Part shown: positions 39,187 through 50,400 of the stretch, piece by piece
Layout of the letters: each line of letters starts with the position of its first letter
Numbering within the stretch: the first letter of the stretch is position 1
Assembly (NCBI GenBank): GCA_016618085.1
Contig: JABLTG010000059.1
Coordinates: 37,304-101,303, forward strand
Length of the DNA stretch: 64,000 bases
Direction: 5' to 3'
DNA from: Neovahlkampfia damariscottae
Lineage: Eukaryota > Heterolobosea > Selenaionea > Neovahlkampfiida > Neovahlkampfiidae
Made by a program: the position numbers and the translations under genes
The notes under the pieces: generated by a model
What the model saw: the letters and a program-made list of their open reading frames with translations, nothing else
Told to the model about the DNA's origin: nothing
The model's database searches: none

Positions 39187-40706
39187 CTATAAAATGAATT
39201 GTTTCAAATCAATTTTGTTCAATAAGCTACCAACTTTTTCATTCACGATCTCTTTGGTGATTTCAATTTTTTCAAGTTCGTCAGCGTTAAATGAATAATC
39301 TTCAATTATTTTTTCAACAACTGTGTATAATCTTCGAGCTCCTGTATTTTCTATGGTTGAATTAATTTCAAATGAAATTCTTGCAATTTCTTCAATTGCT
39401 TCTTTTGTAAATGATAAATCACATCCTTCAGTTTTGAACAATTCAATATTTTGTTTCAATAAATTTGCCTCTGGTTCAGTTAAAATTCGATATAAATCAT
39501 CTTTTGATAAACCTTGTAATTCAACTCTGATTGGTAATCTTCCTTGTAATTCAGGTAACATCTATTGAAATAATAAAAAAAAAAAGTTAAATTATTTTAC
39601 ATCTGATGGTTTTACTTTATGAAAAGCACCACTACAAATAAACAAAATATGATTTGTTTTAACCATACCAAATTGTGTATTTACAGTTGTTCCTTCAATA
39701 ATTGGTAATAAATCTCTTTGTACACCTTCAGAAGAAGGATTTAATGAAGAAGATGATTCCTTGTATTTGGTACATATCTTATCAATTTCATCAATAAAAA
39801 CAATAGCTTCTTCTTCAACCAATTCAATTGCTTCTCTTTCAACAGTTGACATATCTACTAATTTTTCAACTTCCGCATCTCTTATTACATTTCTTGCATC
39901 TTTGATTTTCATTTTTTTTGTTTTCATAGTTTTACGTTGAAGAGCATCTAAAATAACTTCTGGTATCATTTCGTTTTGTGGCATTCTTTTTACTTCTGGA
40001 ACACTTATTTCAATTTGAAATTCTTCCAATTCTCCATTTTGTAATAATTCTTTGTATTCTTCAACAGTTTGTTTATCTTTAGTATTCATTAAAATTTCAA
40101 TTATTTTTTCATTCACAACACTCTCTGCTTCTTTTTCATAATTTTTTTTTTTTTTTTCTTTAGTTTGTTGGATTGCAATATTCACCAGCTTATTGAAATT
40201 AATTATAATTAAAAAGTTACATCTTTGATAATCTGTTCAACATTTCCACCAACATAACTGAGAAAAATATCAATTTTTTGTTTCAAACCCTATTTCGGTA
40301 TATTTTGTAGCTTCCACTTTAATAAACGGAGAATCTGTTAATTTAGCTAATCTTCTAGATATTTCCTTTTGATTTTAAAAGAAAAAAATCTTTACTGTCT
40401 TTCCTGTGAAGAGTCAAAATATTTAACACTAATTTTTACCTATTCCTGTTGGTCCTACCATTAAGATATTTTTTGGTAAGATTTCATTCATTAATTCTTG
40501 TGATAACTGTTTTCTTCTCCATCTTTTTTTTTTTATTCAAAATAAAAAACTCCGAACCTATTTCTTAAAGCTATAGCAACAGCTTTTTTTGCATCTTTTT
40601 GACCAACTATATTCCTATCTAATTCATTAACAGTTTCTACAGGTTTTAAAGCAACTGAATAAAATTTTGAAAATTGGTTTGGTTTAAGTTTTAATCTTCT
40701 AAACAT
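39187..40706 (-). CDS. hslU: Mitochondrial HslU (ClpY) AAA+ ATPase (438 aa, 7 exons including an 8-nt exon)
   Basis: Exons on the minus strand: 40706-40558, 40522-40440, 40403-40396, 40365-40289, 40257-40221, 40188-39601, 39561-39187 (439 codons). A basic presequence ([19 protein letters not shown]) suggests mitochondrial import. HslU landmarks: [19 protein letters not shown], Walker A GPTGIGKT, the GYVG pore loop in [16 protein letters not shown], Walker [38 protein letters not shown], and the C-terminal KQFIL tail that docks into HslV. Exon 3 is 8 nt and supplies most of the GKT of Walker A. HslU unfolds proteins and feeds them to the HslV protease, which is not in this window. Length is close to the bacterial 443. 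Confidence 0.9.
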
Positions 40707-40723
40707 GAGTGTGAAAAAATTTA

Positions 40724-40728
40724 ATTGG
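40724..40728 (-). promoter_or_regulatory. CCAAT box upstream of hslU
   Basis: CCAAT in the sense direction, 17 nt before the ATG at 40706. Confidence 0.5.
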
Positions 40729-40760
40729 ATAGTTTTTTTGAAAAAGTACAAATAAATTTT

Positions 40761-42385
40761 TTATTGTGGAGGTGATCCAACGATATATTCTGAATCTTTT
40801 GGTGATTCTTTAGGTGATCTATGTGATCTTGGGGTTTCTTCACCATTCTTCTTTTTTAAAACTGATCTAAAATCTATTTGATTAACTTTTGGAGTTTCTT
40901 TTTTTTCCATTTTTTGAACTGACGTTTTCTTTAATAATGATTTCCAACCTGATGGATCTTTTTCAATAGCATCTCTTGGTGTTTGAGGTGTTGATAAGTT
41001 ACGAGGTGTTGAAGAACCAGAACTCATTCTTGGAGTAATATTAGACTTTAAATCAAAAGTTCTTGGTGATTTCTTAAATGATTTTGTATTTGGTGAATTA
41101 TCTCCTGAAGTCAATGTTGTTGAAGGTAATTCTTTTGTTGATTGAGAATGTTGTGGGTTGTGTGTATGAGTTGAGCGGGAAAACTTTGCTTTCAACTCTT
41201 CTTCTTTTTTCTTTACAGCTGTTATTAATTTTTCTATTTGTTCAAGTTGAGCTTTTTGTTCTTCTTCAAGTGTTTCTATTTTGGTTTTGAATTTTAAATT
41301 TTCCTCTTGAAGAATTTGAATTTTTTCTTTGTCTTTTTTTTCAACTTCATATGAGTTTGTCTTTTGTTCATCAACTGTTTTTTGTAATTTTTCAATATGC
41401 TCTGCTGCTGTTTTTAATTTTTCAGCAATTTGACCATCCATTGGGTTTGTTTTGGTTAAATTTGAAATTTGAGTTTGAAGACTAGTATTTTCGTCTTCAT
41501 ATTTTTGAAGAGTTTCATTTGTTTCTTGAAGTAATTTTGTTGTTTCCAAGAGTTTTGAATTTAATTCGTCATTTTCAGTTTTGAGTTTATTTTCTGATTC
41601 TTTACTTCTTTTGACAAAAGTATCTTGAAGTTCTTTTTGTTTTACCAATGTATCGTACAATGTCATTTCTAATTCGGATTTCACTTGAAATGAATCTTTT
41701 AAATCTTTCGTTTGTGAAGCAAATTCTAATTTTAATGTTTCTACCTCTTTTTTTAATTTAGAAATCACTTCATCCTTTGAATCATCTGGTTTTTGTTTTT
41801 CTAATTGTGATTTTAATTGTTCAATTTCTTTTTCATATTCTTTTGTTTCTTCTGTTGAAAAGGTTTTGAGAACTTGAAACTTTTTTTTTTTACCTTTTGG
41901 AAACCATTCAATTTCTTTACGATTTGAACATTGAAAAGCTTCAAGTACTTGACCATCTTTGGAGCTGGTTACAAGTTTAAATCCATTTTGAAGTGCTCCA
42001 ATGTTCCAAAAGGAGCCAACTTTGATTTCAACTTTGTCATCAATTGTGATAAATTGGACACCTTTTCCTTGTAATTGTGTATTGTCAAATCTGTTAATGA
42101 AGAAATTTTAACAATTTTTTTTTTTTACTCTCCAAATTGAATTTTAACATTTGGGCTTGTTTCTGTGTAAATTCCTTTTCCAGTCATGTAGTCTGTTAAA
42201 AAGTCACCATAGTATTGACGTCCTTCAGGCCATTTATAAGTTCCTCTTCCGTGCATTGTATCATCTTTCCAGTCTCCATCGTATGTACGACCATCAGGCC
42301 ACACTTGTTCACCTTTTCCATGTCTTTTATCTTTGGTAATTTCTCCTTTGAAGATTACACCATTTTTATATTTTTTTGTTTTCAT
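40761..42385 (-). CDS. MORN-repeat and coiled-coil protein (514 aa, 3 exons)
   Basis: Exons on the minus strand: 42385-42129, 42090-41894, 41851-40761 (515 codons). The N-terminus has about four MORN units (GEITKDKRHGKGEQVWPDG, DDTMHGRGTYKWPEG, DYMTGKGIYTE, and FDNTQLQGKGVQF across the first junction). A short domain follows (VGSFWNIGALQNGFKLVT), then some 200 residues of coiled coil, then a Ser/Thr/Pro-rich basic tail (SPRTFDLKSN, TPRNLSTPQTPRDA) with many SP/TP sites. MORN repeats bind membranes or scaffold cytoskeletal structures. The combination suggests a linker between membrane and cytoskeleton, by inference. The C-terminus ends EYIVGSPPQ. Confidence 0.8.
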
Positions 42386-42409
42386 GTTTTGTTTTTTTGG
42401 GATTAAATT

Positions 42410-42414
42410 ATTGG
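42410..42414 (-). promoter_or_regulatory. CCAAT box upstream of the MORN gene
   Basis: AACCAATAAT in the sense direction, 24 nt before the ATG at 42385; a second box of opposite orientation is 10 nt further out. Confidence 0.5.
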
Positions 42415-42837
42415 TTAATGTTGACCAATGGCGCACTTTTATCACTGTGAAACGAACTGTCACAAGAAACAACAAAATATTTTACGAAAGAAATGAACTG
42501 AAGAATTCAGAAAATATCAAGATTTACATTTAAAGAAAAATTGACTGCAAGAACATTTATTGAATTTCACATGCTTGAAGCATCAGAAAACAAATGAAAA
42601 CTATGGCAGAAAGTTATTTGTATTAATTTAATATTCAGAAGAAACGAAAAGTTTCTCTTTATTTTTCCTCGACAGTCTCAGATAAAAAACTTAAAAACGA
42701 AGTTTTAAGTCAAAACCCATGAAGAAGATTCAAAATTTTGATTTAAAACGACAAAATATAATCAAATAAATTAACTTTGATCACGCTACCAATTTAAAAA
42801 TAACTTCAAGTTTGAAGAGATTAGAAGGTATCATCAA

Positions 42838-42842
42838 CCAAT
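42838..42842 (+). promoter_or_regulatory. CCAAT box upstream of the LCAT-like gene
   Basis: CAACCAATCAGTC, 15 nt before the ATG at 42858. Confidence 0.55.
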
Positions 42843-42857
42843 CAGTCACAGTTCGAA

Positions 42858-44218
42858 ATGAAGTTTTTTTCACTTACGGTGATGCTATCATGCTTTGTTC
42901 TTAGTTCCACAGCTTTTAACAATATATTTTTTTTTCCACACGAAATGAAAAAAGTAAACCAAAATGGTTCACACTTAGATTCAATGCAAACAAAAAAATT
43001 AAAAAAAGTTCATCCAATTGTATGGTTCAATTCATTAATGGGTGTTGGGTTAGATGCTAAATTAGAAAATATTAGAACACCAAGTTATTTTTGTTATAAA
43101 AACTATCCATGGTAAAAAAAAAAAAAAAATAAAACAAAAAATAAAAAGGCATCACTCATGGATAGACTTGAAACTCATGTATTTCAGATTCACTTCTCAG
43201 TGTGTTTTAAATGTATTAACACCCCATTATGATTCAAAATTAAGAAGAATGGTCAACTTAAAAGGAGTTTCGATAAGACCTCGAGATTTTGGTGGATATG
43301 CTTCATTAGCTCATATAGATGTTGGTCATTATATCAAATATTTAGATGTACCTTTGAAATATTTAGAGAAATTAGGACATAAACCTGGTAAAACGTTTAG
43401 AAGTGCTGGATTTGATTGGAGAAAAGCTCCTAATGAGTTACTACGTGATGGTGAATTCTATCATATAAAAAAATTAATTGAAGAAACTTTTGAAATTAAT
43501 GGAAAAACTAAAGTTCACATCATGTCTCACAGGTAAATTTTTTTTTTTTATTTTTAATTTTTTAATTAGCTATGGAGGACCTGTTGCTAATTTCTTTTTG
43601 ACTTGTGGTATTGTTAACCAAGCATGGAAAGACAAATATATTAAGTCTTTTATACCTTATGGTTCACCTTTTGACGGAAGTTATGTTTCTCCTTTGACAA
43701 TGATTTTGAAAACAGATTCAAATGCTCCTCATATTACAGATGGATTTAGAATTTTAGCAAGAGAACTTTCATCAGCTGCTTGGTTGATACCAGTTTCAGA
43801 TTATAGAAAAGACAAAGTTTTTATTGAAACACCAAAAAGAAAATACAAAGGAGGAGAGATAAAAGAATTTTTTGAAGATTTTGATTTAAAAGCAACAGCT
43901 GCTAACTTTTATGATAATTTAAAATACAGAAAAGATTTGGCTCCAAATGTTCCTGTAAATTGTTTTTATGGTGTAAATTTGACAACTGTAACTGGATTTA
44001 AACTTAATGAAAAAGGTGAAGCTTCCATTCTTTCTGTGGAAGATGGTGATGGTACAGTACCACTTCGAGATTTACAAGTATGTGATAATTGGGCGACAAA
44101 ACAAGACACAACAAAATATCCAGTGAAACTTTTTAAAATTAACAACTTGGACCATAAGGAAGTGACAAGTGAATCGTTTCTCAATGCTTTGACTGAAATT
44201 TTAAATCAAGATACTTGA
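42858..44218 (+). CDS. LCAT/phospholipase A2 group XV-like lipase, secreted (428 aa, 3 exons)
   Basis: Exons: 42858-43111, 43149-43532, 43570-44218 (429 codons). Signal peptide MKFFSLTVMLSCFVLSSTAF. The second junction creates the nucleophile elbow HIMSHSYGGPVANFF (GxS-like SHSYGG). The catalytic Asp lies in VEDGDGTVPLRDL and the His in NLDHKEVTSE, a complete triad in LCAT order. SAGFDWRKAPNEL matches the family region before the nucleophile. Such enzymes act as lysosomal or secreted acyltransferases and phospholipases. Introns are 37 nt each, the first with a poly-A run. Confidence 0.85.
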
Positions 44219-44357
44219 AGGGAAAAATTAAAAATAAAATATAATGAATTAATGGATCAGATTGATTTCTTGTTTATAAATTCATTTTTATTTCGAAAAA
44301 ATTGTGAAAATTGATTTTTTTTATCTTTCCGTCCATCAAACAAGTCAAGTTTAAGAA

Positions 44358-44362
44358 CCAAT
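44358..44362 (+). promoter_or_regulatory. CCAAT box upstream of the giant gene
   Basis: GAACCAATCAAA, 57 nt before ATG 44420, with a reverse box (TTATTGGTTA) at 44383-44387. None lies between 44420 and 44688, which supports transcription from here. Confidence 0.5.
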
Positions 44363-44419
44363 CAAATAGAGTTTTTTATATTATTGGTTAATTTTTAAAA
44401 AAGTTGTTAGAGACAAACA

Positions 44420-47400
44420 ATGAAGAAGATTCAACATTTTGATTTAAAAAGTCAAAAAGATGGATCAAATAAAAATAATGGTTATCAAAACACAAAATCC
44501 AAACATTCCGCAATTGAATTTCCTGCTTCTGAAGTAAAAAAGTCAACAAACGAATGTGTTGTTGAAGATACTGAAATTCTTTCTCACCCAAACTTCAAGA
44601 ATATCAGAAACTTCACAACAAAAAATGTAAACCAAAAATATTCAACAACAATTTTATTGTAACTTTTTTTTTTTTAAAATTTTTAGAATGCTTATAATTT
44701 TAATTTTAAATTTTTCTCTTTTTGTAACATCAAGTTCACTTCAAGGTGTGTATACCTTTGGTTCAAATGCGGTTTTTTTTTTTTTTTTTTTTTAAATTTT
44801 GAAGAATCGTGAATTGAACAACAATAATACTGGAACAATTTTTACAAAACCAACAATTGTGACAGAACTTACAAACATAAAAGAAATCGGTACTGGAAGT
44901 CAACACGTACTTGTTATTCATAATAATGGAACTTTATATGGTTGGGGTGCTAACTCTTTTTATCAATTAGGAATTGGTGTAACTTCTGCATCACAAACAC
45001 TTACTAAAATTTTGGATGGTCCTTGGTTGAAGGCTGCAGGAGGTACTCAACATAGTATTGGTTTGATGTCAAACAAAACAATGTATGGTTGGGGTTCAAA
45101 TACAAATGGTCAAGCTGGAGTTAATGATACAGGTGTAACACCAATTGAACCGATTGCAATTGGTCAAAATATTGATGATATTGCTGTTGGATCAAGTCAC
45201 AATCTTGCTTTAATTGGTGGTGCTCTTTATACTTGGGGTTTAAATGATAAAGGACAATTAGGTCTTGGTGATCAAATTAATCGTTTGTTACCAACAGATA
45301 CAGGAATCACTTCAGTTCAGTTTATTTTTGCAGGGAACCTTCATTCTTTGTTCATTAAAGCTGACGGAACTGCTTTTACTTTTGGTGATAATTCTCAAGG
45401 TCAATTAGGAGATGGAACACAAACAGATAGATCAATTCCAACACTTTTACCTTTTGATACAGTTCTTTCTGCTGCTCTTGGAAAATTTCACACCGCAATT
45501 TTACATGGAAATGAAAGTATATTCACTTTTGGTCAAGGTACTTATGGTCAACTGGGACGTACTACTGCAGATGTAGAAGTAAATCCTACTCCAATTGAAG
45601 GAAATAATACAGGAATTTCAAAAATATATGGCAGTAGTTTTGGATCCACCACTTTTTTTGAAAGAGATTCAAGAGTATATGGATTTGGTGCAAATGATGC
45701 TGGTCAATTAGGAGATGGAACTCAAACACAAAGAAATATTTCAACACTTGTAACTGAACCTTTTTCTTCAAATGTAATTAAAGTAGCTCCTTTAGAAATA
45801 GCCACTGTGCTCATTAGACAAATCAGTTCATGTTTTTCAAACTATGAATATCAATCAAATGTTTGTTTTGGAAATGGTAATTGTGTTGCTGATGATACAT
45901 GTATTTGTAACACAAATTATTATGGATCAACATGTAACCTCACTACTTGTGGTGGTATTGGTTCAAATGAAACAAATGTTTGTTCTGGTCATGGTACTTG
46001 CTCTTCATTTGATACTTGTATTTGTTCAAGCAATTACACTGGAGCAACATGTAATATTCCAATTTGTTCAGGAAAGAATGCTTCAGATCCAACAGTTTGC
46101 AGTGGTCATGGTTCTTGTACTTCTTCAGAGGTTTGTACTTGTAATCCTGGTTATGCAGGACCTAACTGTCAATATCTCAGTAGAAGAATATTTTGTTGGG
46201 GTTTAGGCTCAAATGGTCAACTTGGTACAGGTTCTTTTGAGAATTATTATGAACCAACATCTAGTTTCACTGTTGATAAAACTGATAGTGTACAACCAAA
46301 GATTCTTTCAACTGGAGCAGGTTCAAATGGTTTCATGGTTGCCGAATCTGGAAATTTATATGGTTGGGGTTCAAATGCTGATTCTTCACTCGGAGATGGT
46401 ACTACAACAAATAGAGAAAAACAAACAAGAATTACGAATACGATTACAGGAAATATAATTTCAATTCATGTGTCTACTGGTGGCACAACAACTTTTGCTG
46501 TTACTGATGGTGGAAAAGTTTATGCTTGGGGAAATAGTGCAAATGGTATTTATGGAAAAGCTTTAGCATCTCAATCAACACCAACTGAAGTTTCAGATGC
46601 ATTTGGATTCAATACAGCAAAACTTGCTTCTGGTACATTCGAGAGTAATGGATTTACAATCTTTCTTGATACATCCAATGAATTGAAATCGACAGGAACT
46701 GGTAACTTTGGTCAACTTGGTCTTGGAGGAGTTTCAAGTTTCACAACACCACAATCCATTACCAAAATAGGAGTTTTATCTGGAAAAACAATTACATCAA
46801 TTTCAGCTGGTACAAGACATGTTGTTTTATCCACATCAGATGGTATTGCTATTTCATGGGGTTACAATTCTCATGGACAATTAGGAGATGGATCAACTAC
46901 AAATCAATTGTCTCCTGTTTCTGTTAGTGTTGCCACAGCTTTGAAAAATAAATTTGTTTCACAAGTTTATTGTGGATATGAACATACTATTGCTCTACTT
47001 TCAGATGGAACAATTGCAACTTGGGGTAACAATAATGATGGCCAATTAGGTGATTTGACATATATTCCAAAAACTTTGCCGACTCTTGTAAATTTAGGAG
47101 CTTTATCTGTTACATCACAACCAGAATTTGTTGTTGCTGGAGCTAAATTTAGTTCTATTTTTATGAAAAACGGTTTAATTTACAGTTTTGGTTCAAACTT
47201 GTATGGACAAATTGGAGACGGAAGTTCTGGAATCAATATTCCAAAACCAACACCAAATTCAGTTGTAAAAATTGTTTCATCTGGAGAAACTGGTTTTGTT
47301 TCAGCTTTTGCTGGAGAAAATCACATGTGTGCTATTGCAGAAACATGCTCAACTGGTCCAACAAAAACAACATTCACATTTTGTCAATCAAAAACATCTT

Positions 47401-50400
47401 GTGCTCCTGGAAGTTATTTTCAACAAAGTGATTTATCAGGAACAAATTCAATTTGCTTAAAATGCCCAGTAGGAACAGTTTCAAATGCTGCTGGGCAACT
47501 TTCAGGATCCACTTGTCAATTGTGCCAAGCTGGTGAATACGCTTCATCTTTAGGTTCAAATTCATGCACAAAATGTGTACCAGGGACATACTCAACATCC
47601 ACAGGTGCAAGTTCGATTTCAACTTGTCAATCATGTCCAGCTGGTACATATTCAACTATTGAAGGTGCAACATCACTTAATGATTGTAAATTATGCCCTT
47701 CTGGAACTTATTCTTCTGCTACTGGAGCAAATTCAAGTAGTGTTTGTCAATCTTGTGCTGTTGGAACATATTCTACATTTGAAGGTGCCACATCTATTTC
47801 AACATGTGAAAATTGTGCTATTGGAACATATAATCCAATTGTAGGTTCAAATAGTAGCATTGCTTGTATAGATTGTCCAGCAGGTGGATATTCGTCAACT
47901 TTAGGATCTGTGAGTTGTACAAATTGCTCAGCTGGTACTTATTCATCAACTATTGGATCAAATTCAATTACATCTTGTTTAAAATGTCCTGTTGGAACAT
48001 ATTCTTTTTCAGGTGGTGTTTCAATTTCAAGCTGCCTTCCTTGTGCAGCTGGTACATATTCATCAACTCTTGGATCTTCAAATTCATCATCTTGCATTCA
48101 ATGTGGAGCTGGCTATTATTCAAATTCAGGTTCAGCAATTTGTTCACCATGCCCAACTGGAACGTATTCAACTACTCTTGGCGCAACATCAGAATCCACA
48201 TGTATTAAATGTGATGCTGGAAGTTATTCAAGTACTTTAGGAACCAATTCAAGCTCAAATTGTCAAAAATGTCCTGCAGGGACATTTTCTTCAATATCTG
48301 GACTTCAATCAGAATTTGATTGTGAACCTTGTCCATTGGGAAAATATTCATCAGTTTCTGGAATCAACAATAGTGAACTTTGCTTACAATGCCCAACTGG
48401 AACATATTCATCATCTGTAGGTTCAAAAAGTTGTCAAAATTGTTCAGCTGGTACTTACTCAGAAAGTGTTGGTGCTCAATCAATTAGTACTTGTATTGAA
48501 TGTCCAACTGGTACGTACTCTTCAGAAGAAAAAGTTGATTCAGTTTCAAAATGCAATTTATGTATTGCTGGAACATTTTCAGCTGCTACAAAAGCCACAT
48601 CAATAAGTACATGTCAAAATTGTGCACCTGGAACATACTCAGCTGCTGGATCATCAAGTTGTACTCTCTGTCCGGCAGGTACTTATTCTATTTCTGGCCA
48701 AAGTTCGTGCACATCTTGTCCACTTGGTACTTATTCCAATATTGTTGGAGCTACTTCAAATTTGACATGCACAAATTGTCCTCAAGGATCTTATTCTATA
48801 ACACTTGGAGCTGTGAGATCAGAAGAATGTGTACCTTGTCCAATTGGTACATTTTCAACAAAAGCTGGAGCAAATTCTAGTGCCATTTGTCAACAATGCC
48901 CAGCTGGAACATATTCTTCATCTTTGGGATCTTCATCATGTAATAATTGTACTGTTGGAACATATTCATCCGAAATTGGAGCTAATTCAATTTCAACTTG
49001 TTTAAAATGCCCAGTTGGTACAACATCAAATCAAATTGGACTTTCTTCAGAATCACTTTGCGTTCCATGTCAAGCTGGAACATATTCCACTGAATTAGGA
49101 GCAACCAATAGCACAGAATCTTGTAAACCATGTACTGCTGGTACTTTCTCAACTGCAGGTTCTCAAACTTGCACAAGTTGTCCTGCTGGAACTTATTCAC
49201 TTGCTGGAGCAACAAGTTGCACAAATTGTATTGCAGGAACATATTCAAGTAAAATTGGAGCAAATTCAAGTGATGATTGTCAAAAGTGTCTTCCTGGAAG
49301 TTATTCACTAAAAGTTGGTGCATCATCTTCATTGTATTGTCAATTATGTCAATCAGGAACATTTTCAACAGTATCTGGTGCTAACTCAACAGACGTTTGC
49401 ATTCAATGTTCTGCTGGAAGTTATTCATCTGAAAGTGGGGCAACTAGTTGCACAAATTGTACTGCTGGTACCTATTCAACAGATATTGGAGCAAATTCAA
49501 TCACCACATGTACAAAATGTCCAAAATCAACATATTCATCTGCCATTGGAGCAAATTCACTTTCTCTCTGTGTTAAATGCCCAGCTGGCAAATATTCAAT
49601 GTCAGAAGGAGCAACAACTGATGCTGTTTGCTTAAACTGTACTGCTGGAAATTATTCAACAATAGGATCTTCAACATGCTTGCCTTGTTCAGCAGGTGAA
49701 TATTCAGCTGACGGAGCTGCTGTTTGTACAAAATGCGTTGCTGGGACATATTCAATTTCTGGATCATCATCAAGTAGTTCATGTATTCCTTGCTCAGCAG
49801 GAACATATTCATTCACTGTAGGTGCTACATCTTCAAGTGTTTGCCAGTTATGTCCACTCGGAACTTACTCCACTACTATTGGTGCATCATCTGTTACAAC
49901 CTGTCAACCATGTATTGCTGGAACATATTCAAACAAACTTGGATCCTCTGTGTGTACAAATTGTACACAAGGAACATATTCAACAGCTACTCTGGCAACA
50001 GCTCTTACAAGCTGTCAACCATGCCCAATTGGTACATACTCAAATGTTGTAGGAGCAGATTCTCTTTCAAAATGTTTAAAATGTTCAGCAGGTACTTATT
50101 CAACAAATATTGGTCAAATCAATGAAACAGAAACTTGTCAAAAATGTCCTGTTGGAACTTATTCATCAGAAGGATCTTCAAGTTGCTCAAGTTGCCCTGC
50201 TGGTACATATTCGAATGTAGTCGGAGCAACATCTGAAACAACTTGTTTAAAATGTATTGCTGGAACCTTTTCGTCAGTAGCAGGTGCAAATTCAAGTTCC
50301 ACATGTGTACCATGTCCTACTGGAACATTTTCTATTACATCTGGAGCTTCAACTTCTGATTCTTGCCAACCTTGCGCAATTGGTACTTTTTCTTCAAAAT

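Larger units (their letters stand above)
42386..42857. other. Intergenic region between divergent genes
   Basis: 470 nt separate the MORN and lipase starts. CCAAT boxes stand at 42410-42414 (reverse), 42425-42429 (forward) and 42838-42842 (forward). No open frame, tRNA or repeat recognised. Confidence 0.6.
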
